NCBI GenBank assembly: GCA_951813255.1
Contig: OX638353.1
Span: 1,364,001-1,428,000, forward strand
Source of the DNA: an uncultured Dehalococcoidia bacterium
GTDB taxonomy: Bacteria; Chloroflexota; Dehalococcoidia; Lucifugimonadales; JAAXIE01
Reading direction: 5' to 3'
Length of the DNA stretch: 64,000 nt
Notes under the pieces: generated by a model
Databases searched by the model: none
Told to the model about the DNA's origin: nothing
What the model saw: only the letters and a program-made list of their open reading frames with translations
Shown here: piece after piece, positions 47,701 to 56,202 of the stretch
Position numbering within the stretch: the stretch's first letter is position 1
Layout of the letters: every line of letters starts with the position of its first letter
Made by a program: the position numbers and the translations under genes

Positions 47701-48798
47701 TTAGTTCTGGGGGTCGCTCCGGAAGGGCGAGCGGACAACGACCCGGACACCGGATATGGTGCCGGAGACTACATTGGTGACCGAGTTGACCGTGTTCTGG
47801 CCGAAGGCGCCGGCGGCACTGACGGCACCGTTGGCTGCGGCTGATGCGGCGTCTTCGGCGCGAACGCTAACGCTCCCGGCACTTTCGATAGCCGCCTCCA
47901 CGGCGTTGCGGGCTACGGATGCGACGTCTCCGCCGACTTCGGCGGTGCCCTTGATCAGTCCACGGGTGCTGTCCTCGATGGCTGCCAGGAGATTCCCGCC
48001 GACCTGCTGAGTGCCGATGATGGTGCCGCTCATGGTGTCGCGAGCCGTGGCGCCCAAGTCTCCGCCAACTTCACGGGAGCCATGGATGGCGCCGCGGGCT
48101 GCGCTGAAGGCTGCATCCTGGACGCGAACAGCGATTCCGCCGGTGGCCTCGATTGCGCCCTCGACAGTGTTGCGAGTGACGGATGCCACGTCGCCACCGA
48201 CGGCAGCGGTGCTCTGGATGAGTCCACGGGTGCCCTCTTCGATGGCCTGTACTGCGCTGCCGCCGACTTCCTGTGTGCCTAGGACGGTGCCCTTGATGGT
48301 GTCCCTAGCGGTGGAGCCGAGGTCTGCGCCTACGTCCCGTGCACCTTGAATGGCACCATGAGTAACGCTGAAGGCCATGTCCTCGGCACGGAGACCGATG
48401 CTCTTGGTGGTCTCCATGGTCCCTTCGACTGCGCTACGGGCGACGGTACCCACATCGCCACCGACCTCGCTGGTACCTTTGATGGCTGCTCTTACCGTGT
48501 CGCTGCACACGCCTACGGTGACGACGCTGACCTCGCCGGCGCCGCGTATCACGCCGATGACGGCGCCCTTGGCCGTGGAGCCGAGTTCGGTGCCGACTTC
48601 GTTGGTGGCTTGGATAGCCCCTTTCATGACGTCACCTACCAAGTCTTGGAACCCTGTAACCGTGTCTTTCGTGCCTTCGAAGGCTCCGACCGTGCTGCGA
48701 CGGGCAGCATCGATGGCGCTCTCTGCCACGTCACCTGCCCCTGAAATAGTGCCCGTCAGAGCATCCAGGATGTTCCTGCCCAAGTTTCCCAGTGTCAT
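47701..48798 (-). CDS. Ala/Gly-rich protein of 88-residue repeats built on 11-residue steps
   Basis: A 365-residue protein without family match. Two full repeats of 88 residues and a partial third run from about residue 108: each starts I(K/Q)(G/S)T.(E/A)VGGDV, contains VRAEDAAFS-like and HGAIxGxREVGxDLG segments, and ends IE.(G/S)TRGL. Since 88 is eight times 11 and motifs such as EVGGD(V/L)G.(T/V)AR recur at multiples of 11, the protein probably forms long amphipathic helices like LEA group 3 or apolipoprotein-type proteins. No signal peptide or Trp; one Cys. It might coat a lipid or storage-granule surface (phasin-like) or protect against desiccation; both are inference. Confidence 0.75.
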   Translation of the reverse strand: MTLGNLGRNILDALTGTISGAGDVAESAIDAARRSTVGAFEGTKDTVTGFQDLVGDVMKGAIQATNEVGTELGSTAKGAVIGVIRGAGEVSVVTVGVCSDTVRAAIKGTSEVGGDVGTVARSAVEGTMETTKSIGLRAEDMAFSVTHGAIQGARDVGADLGSTARDTIKGTVLGTQEVGGSAVQAIEEGTRGLIQSTAAVGGDVASVTRNTVEGAIEATGGIAVRVQDAAFSAARGAIHGSREVGGDLGATARDTMSGTIIGTQQVGGNLLAAIEDSTRGLIKGTAEVGGDVASVARNAVEAAIESAGSVSVRAEDAASAAANGAVSAAGAFGQNTVNSVTNVVSGTISGVRVVVRSPFRSDPQN

Positions 48799-49026
48799 GG
48801 GTGCATCTCCTCCAATTCTTTTCTTTTCTTTCTATTGGTGTAGTTCGTAAACGGCCTGCCACTCACAGCAATTCGACTACCGAACGGCCCTTGGGGGCAG
48901 GGGAGGCCAAGGGCATTCTAAGGGAAGCCAGCTAGTTATGTCGATTACGGTGGTTGCGGGCAATTGGCAGTCTGTGGACAGGGCCGCACTGTCAGGAGCG
49001 ATTTGGCCAAGAACCACAGTCTCAGT

Positions 49027-49428
49027 CTACGCTCGGAAATAGGCGCTCAGCGAGTCGAGGATGCGGGCGGAGGGGTCGGCTGGAGGGTAGGTCTCGCGGA
49101 GCTTTTGCAAGGCTGCCTCAACGCTCAGGCCGTCGCGGTGCATCAGGTAGGCGACTATTGCGGATGGGCTGCGGCTTACGGCTGCCTCGCACTCCACCAA
49201 TACAGGGACACCTTCGTTCAGGTGTGTGTCGATGAAGTTCACGATGTCCCGAACGGTCTCTTCAGACCACGGAGTGTCGTCGGGCAGGTCGATGTGGAGT
49301 ACGTCGTCGGGGTGCCGGGGAGTTTGCCCTTGGCGGATGGTGAGGCGTCCCCAGTGCGAGGGTATCTCACGGTCGCTTGTGTGGGCGGTCTTGATGTGGA
49401 GTTTAGGCTGCACCTCGGCGAAAGGCAC
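49027..49428 (-). CDS. dual-specificity phosphatase-like protein with EC instead of HC signature
   Basis: A 133-residue protein of the cysteine-based phosphatase fold. The P-loop is VLVECEAAVSRSPSAIVAYLM: the nucleophilic Cys and Arg of C-x5-R are kept, but the residue before Cys is Glu rather than the nearly invariant His. The preceding helix (DIVNFIDTHLNEGVPV) and following helix (DGLSVEAALQKLRETYPPADPS) match atypical dual-specificity phosphatases. The general acid may be an Asp in HIDLPDDTPW. The His-to-Glu change should raise the Cys pKa, so activity is doubtful or altered. Confidence 0.82.
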   Translation of the reverse strand: MPFAEVQPKLHIKTAHTSDREIPSHWGRLTIRQGQTPRHPDDVLHIDLPDDTPWSEETVRDIVNFIDTHLNEGVPVLVECEAAVSRSPSAIVAYLMHRDGLSVEAALQKLRETYPPADPSARILDSLSAYFRA

Positions 49429-49579
49429 TGTTGCTCCTATCGTGTTGGGGCGTACGCGTTTTTTGGGCCGGGTTGCAGTGGGGGCGGCACCGTGAGTCCG
49501 CTTCTGTCAGGTACGTTGACACCTTTTTCGGCTACAACCCATAATGGGCTGCAACTCCCATAGTAAGCTACAGGTCAAT

Positions 49580-49599
49580 ATGGGTCAGCATGGGTCAGC
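49580..49599 (+). repeat. 10-bp tandem repeat
   Basis: ATGGGTCAGC occurs twice in tandem, part of a wider stretch (49527-49600) with several TGGG/CCCA and GCTACA/TGCAAC words. No gene here. Confidence 0.6.
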
Positions 49600-49644
49600 C
49601 GACTAGGCTCGGGCGAGCAACCTGGGGGGTCGCACTCCCACCTA

Positions 49645-49680
49645 CCAACGTATATCACCCGGCCAACGTATATCACCCGG
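49645..49680 (+). repeat. perfect 18-bp tandem repeat upstream of pncB
   Basis: CCAACGTATATCACCCGG is repeated exactly twice without a gap, ending 31 bases before the start codon of pncB. Its position fits a pair of operator sites or a leader structure. The first half contains the near-palindrome ACGTATAT. Confidence 0.8.
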
Positions 49681-49711
49681 CGAGGTGGGATGATTAGAGG
49701 GGCAGCCTGAT

Positions 49712-51094
49712 ATGGTGCTAAAGGGCGCAGAGTTGGGTCTGCTGACCGACCTCTATGAATTGACCATGGCCCAATGCTACTACCAGAACGGCATGTCGGG
49801 CCGAGCCACGTTCAGCCTGCATGTGCGCACGGCACCACCCGACCGGGGATACATGGTATGCGCCGGGCTTGAGGATGTGCTGAGCTACCTGGAGGAGTGG
49901 AGCTTCTCGGAGAGTGACATCGCGTACCTGAGAAGCTCAGGCATTTTCCAAGAGGACTTTCTGGAATTCCTGCCCCAACTACGGTTCACGGGAGATGTGT
50001 GGGCCATACCCGAAGGCAGGATATTCTTCCCCGAGGAGCCCGTGCTAGAGGTCACCGGGCCGGTGATGGAGGCCCAAGCGGTGGAGACCTTCATCATCAA
50101 CCAAGTACACCTCCAGTCGGTGATTGCCACCAAGGCCTCGCGCTGCGTGTGGGGGGCGCAAGGGAGGATGGTCAGCGATTTCTCCCTGCGGCGCACACAC
50201 GGGGTGGATGCGGGGATGAAGGTGGCGCGCAGCAGCTACATCGGGGGGGCCGCTTCCACCAGCAATGTGCTGGCGGGGAAGATATATGGGATCACCCCTG
50301 CGGGCACCATGGCGCATTCCTTTGTTACCAGCTTCCCCACCGAGATAGAAGCCTTCCGGGCCTACGGGCGCAGCTTTCCCACCAGATCCATCTTTCTTAT
50401 CGACACCTACGATACCGTGGCTGGGGCCCACCAAGCGGTGATCGCCGCCAAGGAGATGGAGGAGCGGGGAGACCGACTGTTTGGGGTGCGTCTGGACAGC
50501 GGGAACTTCGATAGCCTGAGCCGGGCTGTGCGGACGATTCTGGATGAGGCGGGGCTGGACTACGTGAAGATCGTGGCCAGCGGCGGGCTGGACGAGCACG
50601 ACGTGGCGCGTCTTTCGTCGGACGGGGCGCCCATAGATATCTTTGGGGTGGGGACACGCATGGGAGTGTCGGCTGATGCGCCGACGACTGACATGGCCTA
50701 CAAGATGGTGTCCTATAGCGGGAATCCTGTGATGAAGCTGAGCGAGGGGAAGGTCTCGCTGCCATCGGAAAAGCAAGTGTACCGGAGCAAGGACTCCTCT
50801 GGGCAGATGACTCGTGACGTCATTGCGGAGAGGGACGAGACGGACATCGCAGGGGAGCCATTGTTGGAGAAGGTGATGGAGGGAGGGCGTGTCGCTGGCC
50901 CCCGAGCCACCCTTCAGCAGATGCGGGAGCGCTTGGAGTTCGACCTCTCCTCGCTGCCGGACGAGTATAAGGCGTTGCGGGAGCCCGCCGTATACCCGGT
51001 ACTTCACGGCCCTGGGCTGGAGAGTCTGCGCCACACCACTGAACAGGAACTGAGAGCAAAGGCTGGAGCCTTTGCTCATGAAGGACAAAGATGA
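49712..51094 (+). CDS. pncB: nicotinate phosphoribosyltransferase
   Basis: A 460-residue NAPRTase, which makes nicotinate mononucleotide from nicotinate and PRPP with ATP (Preiss-Handler NAD salvage). Diagnostic: ELGLLTDLYELTMAQCYYQNGM, GRMVSDFSLRRTHGVDAGMKVARSSYIGGAASTSNVLAGKIYGI, GTMAHSFV (the phosphorylated His), LIDTYDTVAGAHQAV and the phosphate loop SGGLDEHDVARL. The stop overlaps the start of the ETF gene by four bases, so the two are cotranslated, an unusual pairing of NAD salvage with electron transfer. A perfect 18-bp tandem repeat lies just upstream. Confidence 0.95.
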   Translation: MVLKGAELGLLTDLYELTMAQCYYQNGMSGRATFSLHVRTAPPDRGYMVCAGLEDVLSYLEEWSFSESDIAYLRSSGIFQEDFLEFLPQLRFTGDVWAIPEGRIFFPEEPVLEVTGPVMEAQAVETFIINQVHLQSVIATKASRCVWGAQGRMVSDFSLRRTHGVDAGMKVARSSYIGGAASTSNVLAGKIYGITPAGTMAHSFVTSFPTEIEAFRAYGRSFPTRSIFLIDTYDTVAGAHQAVIAAKEMEERGDRLFGVRLDSGNFDSLSRAVRTILDEAGLDYVKIVASGGLDEHDVARLSSDGAPIDIFGVGTRMGVSADAPTTDMAYKMVSYSGNPVMKLSEGKVSLPSEKQVYRSKDSSGQMTRDVIAERDETDIAGEPLLEKVMEGGRVAGPRATLQQMRERLEFDLSSLPDEYKALREPAVYPVLHGPGLESLRHTTEQELRAKAGAFAHEGQR

Positions 51095-52917
51095 AAGTAG
51101 CTGTATGCATCAAGCAGGTCCCAGTGCTGTCCCGGGTCACGTTCGACTACGAGACCAAGACCATTGTGCGGGAAGGGGTGCCGCTGGAGGTCAACTCGTA
51201 TGACCTGCTGGCGGTGGACCGGGCAGCGAAGCTCAAGGAGCAGGCGAAGGTCGACGTGCTGGCCCTGACCATGGGACCGCCTCAGGCGAGTGACGCGCTG
51301 TTGCAGTGCCTGGCCATGGGTGCTGACAGGGGCATCCTGCTCACGGACCGGCTGATGGCAGGATCGGATACTCTGGCTACGGCCCGCACACTTTCCATGG
51401 CGCTGGTGCAGGAGGCATGCGATCTGATTTTCTGCGGGCGTCACTCGACGGATGCGGAGACGGGGCAGGTGGGCCCTGAACTGGCGGAACTTATGGGGCT
51501 GCCCCATGTGAGCAACGTGTACAAGCTGGACTATGACCCCGGCAGCAACTCGGTGCTGGTTGAGCGAGAGACGGACGACGGGCACGAGGTGCTGCGCTGC
51601 CCGCTGCCGGCGGTGATATGCGTCACCGAGGGCATCATGCCGGAAAGGTTCCCGAACCGGGCCGACATGGAGGCTGGTCGCGAGAAACCCATCGTGGAAG
51701 TAGGGGCGGATGCGCTTTCGCCGGAGCCGGAACTGTTTGGGGCAGCGGGTTCGCCCACGTGGGTCTCGGACATCCAGATTCTCGAATCCTCGCGGCTGGC
51801 CGAGGTTATCGAGGAGGAAGACCGGGATGCTGCGGTACGGCGAGTGGCCGATGCGTTCGCTCAACGGGAGCCGCCAGAGGCAGAGTCCGCACTCACCGGG
51901 CTGGCCCGGTACCCCGGCAGGCAGGACGAATCTATCTGGGTGGTGGTGGAGACCCCAGCCTCGGGGCTCCGTAACTCGACATATCAACTGCTGGGCAAGG
52001 CGTGCCAGCTAGCGCAGCGCACCTCGAGCGAGGTGGCGGCCATCGTAGTCGGCCCGGGCAGTGATGAGGCGTTCCGAGCTCTGGCTGCTTACGGGGCGGG
52101 GCGCGTCATAGCTTTGGATGATTCGGAGGTGGGCCATCCCACCGGAAACAGCTACGTCGACTCCCTAGCGGGACTGGTGCTGGACCGCCAGCCTTATGCC
52201 GTGCTGTTGCAGGCTGATGCGAACGGGCGGGACATTGCATCACGCATGGCTGCCCGGTTGGGCTTGGGGTTGACCGGCGACTGTGTGGACCTGGAAATCA
52301 ATGAGCAGATGGAACTGGTGCAGATGAAGCCGGCCCTCGGCGGGAATGTGATCGCGCCCATCTACTCCAAGACCAAGCCTTACCTCACCACACTAAGGCC
52401 TGGGCTTCTCACGCCCATCGAACCCGACTGGTCGGCCGATGCCTTCGTGGAACACATGACGGCGGCGAGGGGGCTGGACCCAGATGTGGAGTTGTTGGAG
52501 CGTCACTTGAACGAGGACGTGCAGGGCTTGGAGTTGGAGAGCGCACGCATTGTAGTGGGAGTGGGGAAGGGAGTCGGCGGGCCGGAAAACGTGCCAGCGG
52601 TGGCCAAGCTGGCGGAGTCGATCGGGGCTTCGGTGGTGTGCACGCGGGATGTGGCGGATGTGGGGTGGATGCCTCGGCAGACTCAGGTGGGGCTTACGGG
52701 TAAGGCGATCGGGCCTGAGTTGTACATTGCGGTGGGGATACGGGGGGACTTCAACCACATGGTGGGAGTGCAGAAGTCGGGGACGATTATCGCTATCAAC
52801 AACAACAATAACGCACGGCGGACGCCGATATTGAACAGCGCGGACTATACGATCATCGGCGACTGGCAGGAGTACCTGGAGCCTTTGGTGGATGCGCTGC
52901 GTCCGCACTTGGGCTAG
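51091..52917 (+). CDS. fused electron transfer flavoprotein, beta-alpha (EtfB-EtfA)
   Basis: A single 608-residue chain. Residues 1-260 are EtfB: MKVAVCIKQVPVLS, EVNSYDLLAVDRAAKLKE, LTMGPPQASDALLQCLAMGAD and TDAETGQVGPELAELMG. Residues 280-608 are EtfA: SIWVVVETPASGLRNSTYQLLGKACQLA, the FAD-binding C-terminal domain with VGVGKGVGGPENVPAVAKLAE, QTQVGLTGKAIGPELYIAVGIRG and HMVGVQKSGTIIAINN. The FAD and AMP sites appear complete. EtfB and EtfA are normally two polypeptides; fusion in the order B-A fixes stoichiometry. It may accept electrons from the acyl-CoA dehydrogenase-type and glycine/demethylating flavoproteins. A run of five Asn (INNNNNAR) is unusual. Start overlaps the pncB stop. Confidence 0.92.
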   Translation: MKVAVCIKQVPVLSRVTFDYETKTIVREGVPLEVNSYDLLAVDRAAKLKEQAKVDVLALTMGPPQASDALLQCLAMGADRGILLTDRLMAGSDTLATARTLSMALVQEACDLIFCGRHSTDAETGQVGPELAELMGLPHVSNVYKLDYDPGSNSVLVERETDDGHEVLRCPLPAVICVTEGIMPERFPNRADMEAGREKPIVEVGADALSPEPELFGAAGSPTWVSDIQILESSRLAEVIEEEDRDAAVRRVADAFAQREPPEAESALTGLARYPGRQDESIWVVVETPASGLRNSTYQLLGKACQLAQRTSSEVAAIVVGPGSDEAFRALAAYGAGRVIALDDSEVGHPTGNSYVDSLAGLVLDRQPYAVLLQADANGRDIASRMAARLGLGLTGDCVDLEINEQMELVQMKPALGGNVIAPIYSKTKPYLTTLRPGLLTPIEPDWSADAFVEHMTAARGLDPDVELLERHLNEDVQGLELESARIVVGVGKGVGGPENVPAVAKLAESIGASVVCTRDVADVGWMPRQTQVGLTGKAIGPELYIAVGIRGDFNHMVGVQKSGTIIAINNNNNARRTPILNSADYTIIGDWQEYLEPLVDALRPHLG

Positions 52918-52942
52918 CGGAGAAGGACTGAGGTCGGGAAAC

Positions 52943-53773
52943 ATGGCACAGCCACAGGCGGCACAACCAAACGCCCAACGGACAGGCCCGCTGGAATCGA
53001 TCATCAAGCGGGACCGGGTGCTGGTGGGTGTTGCCCTGCTGGCTATTGCGGGGCTGTCGTGGGCGTATACGGTGAATCTGGCCCGAGGAATGGGTGGGGA
53101 CGATGGCATGTCCATGGGGATGTCGATGGGCATGGCGAACACGATGGCTTGGACGGCGGCTGATTTCTGGGCGCAGTTCGTGATGTGGACTGTGATGATG
53201 TTCGCGATGATGATCCCGTCGGCGGCTCCGATGATCATGGTTTTTGCTACGGTGAACCGCCGGCGGCGGGAGAACTCGGACCCGTATGTTCCGACTTTCG
53301 TGTTCCTGCTGGGGTACCTGATACTCTGGGCTGCTTTCTCAGCGGTAGCGGCCACAGCGCAGTGGGGTTTGCACCAAGGGGCGCTGCTCTCGTCGATGAT
53401 GGGGGCCAGCACCAGCGCGATACTGGGGGGGTCGCTGCTGCTGGCGGCGGGCATCTTCCAGTGGACGCCACTGAAGTACACGTGTCTGAAGGGGTGCCGG
53501 TCGCCGCTGGGGTTTCTGATGAACGACTGGCGGGACGGGTATGGCGGGGCTTTGGTCATGGGCATCAGGCACGGGACTTTCTGTGTTGCGTGCTGCTGGG
53601 TGCTGATGGCGCTGCTGTTCGTGACTGGAATCATGAACCTGCTGTGGGTGGCTGTCATCGCAGGCTTTGTTCTGCTGGAGAAGGTTGCGCCCAAGGGGCA
53701 GTACGTGGGCTGGGTAGCTGGGCTGGTGTTGATAGGGCTGGCTGGCTGGACGTATGCCGGGGGCTTGAACTGA
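52943..53773 (+). CDS. DUF2182 family membrane protein
   Basis: 276 residues from the ATG at 52943. Segments: one after residue 25 (VLVGVALLAIAGLSWAYTVN), a Met/Gly-rich loop (GMSMGMSMGMANTM), then WTVMMFAMMIPSAAPMIM, a TM (FLLGYLILWAAFSAVAATA), KYTCLKGCRSPLGFLM, and three more, ending YVGWVAGLVLIGLAGWTY. The MAMMxPSAAPM and KxxCLxxCRSP motifs are diagnostic of DUF2182 proteins, suspected metal-binding (Met- and Cys-rich) membrane proteins often near copper-related genes. The neighbour fused ETF gene ends 25 bases upstream, so a shared transcript is likely. Confidence 0.88.
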   Translation: MAQPQAAQPNAQRTGPLESIIKRDRVLVGVALLAIAGLSWAYTVNLARGMGGDDGMSMGMSMGMANTMAWTAADFWAQFVMWTVMMFAMMIPSAAPMIMVFATVNRRRRENSDPYVPTFVFLLGYLILWAAFSAVAATAQWGLHQGALLSSMMGASTSAILGGSLLLAAGIFQWTPLKYTCLKGCRSPLGFLMNDWRDGYGGALVMGIRHGTFCVACCWVLMALLFVTGIMNLLWVAVIAGFVLLEKVAPKGQYVGWVAGLVLIGLAGWTYAGGLN

Positions 53774-53826
53774 CGGTGAATTTGGACCTGAACCCGAATC
53801 CGGGGACCAACTAGAGGGAGGAAAGC

Positions 53827-54675
53827 ATGTGTGCACAGATGTCTGATTTGGTATTCGAGTCGGAGCCACGTGTCATTGGGCACGGGTTCAAGTTCACTGA
53901 GGGGCCGTTGTGGCACCCCAATGGGTTCCTGCTGTTCACGGACATACCGGCGAACACGGTGTACAGGTGGGAGCCGGGGGGACAGACGCTGGCGTATTTG
54001 AAGCCGAGCGGGAATGCGAATGGGCTTACGTGGGACAAGCAGGGGAACCTGCTGGCTTGCGAGCACGGCGGGCGCAGGATTTCGCGCATGGGGGCGAACC
54101 GCCAGATGGCTACGGTGGCGGACAGCTACGGCGGGAAAAAGCTGAATAGCCCGAATGACATCGTGTGCCATTCGAGTGGGCGCATTTATTTCACCGACCC
54201 GCCATACGGGATTGATCCTGATCCTGGGGAGCAGGGGTGCAATGGCGTGTACTGTGCTGACACGGATGGGACGGTGCACCGGTTGTTCGATGACTTTGGA
54301 CGGCCGAATGGCATGGCGCTGTCGCCGGATGAGTCGTTGCTGTATACCAACGATACGGTGAACAGGAACATCCGTGTGTGCGATGTGAATGCCGACGGGT
54401 CGGTGAGCAATGACCGGGTGTTCGTTGATATGAACGTGGCGGCCGAGGGTAACCCGGACGGGATGAAGGTGGATGTGGACGGCAACATCTACTGCACGGG
54501 TGGCGGCGGCATCTGGGTGATCGATGCCCAGGGGAACCACTTGGGGACGATACCGGTGCCTCACCAGCCGACGAATTTGGCTTTTGGGAACATCGACATG
54601 ATGACGCTGTATATCACGGCTAGGCCGGTGATATGCGCGATACAGTTGCGGGTGCCTGGGGTGAGTCCGTTTTAG
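53827..54675 (+). CDS. SMP-30/gluconolactonase/LRE family protein
   Basis: A 282-residue six-bladed propeller protein of the regucalcin group. Blocks: FKFTEGPLWHPNGFLLFTDIPANTVYRW with the metal Glu in TEGP, NGLTWDKQGNLLACEHGGRRI, LNSPNDIVCHSSGRIYFTDPPYG (Asn in PND), FGRPNGMALSPDESLLYTND, and EGNPDGMKVDVDGNIYCTGGG (Asp in NPDG). These residues are the metal ligands of lactonases. A gluconolactone- or xylonolactone-type lactonase is likely. AGGGAGGAAAG precedes the ATG. Converges with the amidohydrolase at 54702. Confidence 0.88.
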   Translation: MCAQMSDLVFESEPRVIGHGFKFTEGPLWHPNGFLLFTDIPANTVYRWEPGGQTLAYLKPSGNANGLTWDKQGNLLACEHGGRRISRMGANRQMATVADSYGGKKLNSPNDIVCHSSGRIYFTDPPYGIDPDPGEQGCNGVYCADTDGTVHRLFDDFGRPNGMALSPDESLLYTNDTVNRNIRVCDVNADGSVSNDRVFVDMNVAAEGNPDGMKVDVDGNIYCTGGGGIWVIDAQGNHLGTIPVPHQPTNLAFGNIDMMTLYITARPVICAIQLRVPGVSPF

Positions 54676-54701
54676 ATTGTTAATGGGCATAGCCGGGAGG
54701 G

Positions 54702-55970
54702 CTAATCGGCGGAGACCGGGGCGCGGGTGGCTGATAGGTTGTTGACGGCGGGGACGGCTCCTTTCATGACTAGGCGGAGTTTGGTGGGGTCTTGGAGGAG
54801 GCGGATGTTTTGGAGGGGGTCGCCGTCTATGGCTATGAGGTCGGCGAGTTTGCCTTTTTCTATGGTGCCGATGTCTTGTTGCATGTCGAGGCATTCGGCG
54901 GCGACGCCTGTGGCGGCTTCGATGGCCTGCATGGGGGTCATGCCGGCGTCGACGAGGCATTCCAGTTCCATGGCGTTGTGAGGGTGGTCCCATGCGCCGG
55001 CATCGGTGCCGGCGACTACCTTGACGCCTAGGGAGAGGGCGCGGCGCAGGCTGTTGGTGTGGTGCTCCTTGAGGGCTTGGGCGCGGACGCGGCCGTGGGG
55101 TGTGCCTTGGGTGCCGTGGTAGACGTAGACGGTGAAGGTGGGGACGAAGAAGATGCCTTTGTCGGCCATCATGGGGAGCAGGTCGGGGTCTTCGTCGAGG
55201 TAGGTTCCGTGCTCTATGGAGTGGACACCGGCTTCGATGGCCATGCGGAGGCCGGGGCCGCCCAAGGCGTGGCACATGGCACGGCGGCCGAGGAAGTTGG
55301 CTTCCTGAACGAGCATGTTGATCTCGTCGCGGTCGAACTCGACGTCCTTGGGGCCGTGACCGACGCGGCTGGAGGCACCGCCAGTGGTGGCGAACTTCAC
55401 GACGTCGGCGCCTGCCCGGACCATCTCACGAACCTTGCGGCGGACATCATCGACGCCGGTAGCCACGCCATCGGGAAGGTTGGGGTCGATGTAGCCGTGG
55501 GGCTGCATGCAGGAGTGGCCGGATGGGGATACGCGGTCGGCCAAGCCGCCGATGGGGGAGATGGGGCTGGTGGCTAGGACGAGGCGGGGGCCGTTGATTA
55601 GCTTCTGCTCTATGGCCTGCTTGAAGCCGACGTCGAGCCAGCCGCCGTCGCGGACGGTGGTGTAGCCGGTGCGGAGGACCTGCTCGAGGACGGTGGCGGT
55701 GCGGACGTGGGCGGTGCTGATGGGCTCGGCGAGGGCGAAACGCTCGGCGAGGGTGGTGCCGTGGGAGGAGAGGTGGTCGTGGCAGTCGATGAGGCCGGGC
55801 ATGAGGGTGAGGCCGGAGAGGTCGTAGGTGGTGGCGCCGGGAGGGACGGTGACGGCAGGACGAGGGCCGACCTCCTCGATGCGGCCGGCGTCGTTGAGGA
55901 CCACGGTCACATCGGATACGGGGATGCGGCCCGTGCCGTCGATAAGAGTCGCGCCCAACAACGCCTGCAT
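54702..55970 (-). CDS. amidohydrolase family protein (imidazolonepropionase/prolidase-like)
   Basis: A 422-residue metal-dependent amidohydrolase of the Xaa-Pro dipeptidase-like (Sgx9260/Cc2672) branch. HxH is in LIDCHDHLSSH; the carboxylated Lys is in GADVVKFATTGGAS; two more ligands are in MCHALGGPGLRMAIEAGVHSIEHG and the Asp in KVVAGTDAGAWDH. The C-terminal beta sandwich (IGTIEKGKLADLIAIDGDPLQNI) is normal. Related enzymes cleave Pro- or Arg-containing dipeptides or hydantoin-like compounds. The ATG start follows AGGAGGCTGAGCC. Confidence 0.9.
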   Translation of the reverse strand: MQALLGATLIDGTGRIPVSDVTVVLNDAGRIEEVGPRPAVTVPPGATTYDLSGLTLMPGLIDCHDHLSSHGTTLAERFALAEPISTAHVRTATVLEQVLRTGYTTVRDGGWLDVGFKQAIEQKLINGPRLVLATSPISPIGGLADRVSPSGHSCMQPHGYIDPNLPDGVATGVDDVRRKVREMVRAGADVVKFATTGGASSRVGHGPKDVEFDRDEINMLVQEANFLGRRAMCHALGGPGLRMAIEAGVHSIEHGTYLDEDPDLLPMMADKGIFFVPTFTVYVYHGTQGTPHGRVRAQALKEHHTNSLRRALSLGVKVVAGTDAGAWDHPHNAMELECLVDAGMTPMQAIEAATGVAAECLDMQQDIGTIEKGKLADLIAIDGDPLQNIRLLQDPTKLRLVMKGAVPAVNNLSATRAPVSAD

Positions 55971-56123
55971 GGCTCAGCCTCCTGAATTGTATGGGGTCGT
56001 GTGCGAGAGGATGCTAGGTAGGGCGGGGAACGGTGTCAAGCGGGTGGGCGGTGGGTGAAGACGGTGTGCCATCGGGGTCTCGTTCCAGTCCCACAAATTG
56101 GGTTTCCAGATACGGATGGGGGT

Positions 56124-56195
56124 CCGAATGGCACAGCTTCCGTAGCTGGGACGGAAAGTTTTGTAGCTGGAATGTGTGCCATCTGTGCCATTCGG
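56124..56195. repeat. 72-bp nested inverted repeat
   Basis: CCGAATGGCACAG (56124-56136) and CTGTGCCATTCGG (56183-56195) are perfect 13-bp terminal inverted repeats. Inside, TTCCGT and ACGGAA (56138-56156) form a smaller hairpin, and GTAGCTGG occurs twice. The element ends eight bases from the stop of the HTH gene at 56203. Confidence 0.75.
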
Positions 56196-56202
56196 GTCCA
56201 TT

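Noticed and set aside
52393..55275. A 960-codon open frame on the minus strand
   Set aside because: It is antisense to the fused ETF, DUF2182 and SMP-30 genes, Pro/Arg/His-rich without domains; a by-product of high GC third positions in those genes.
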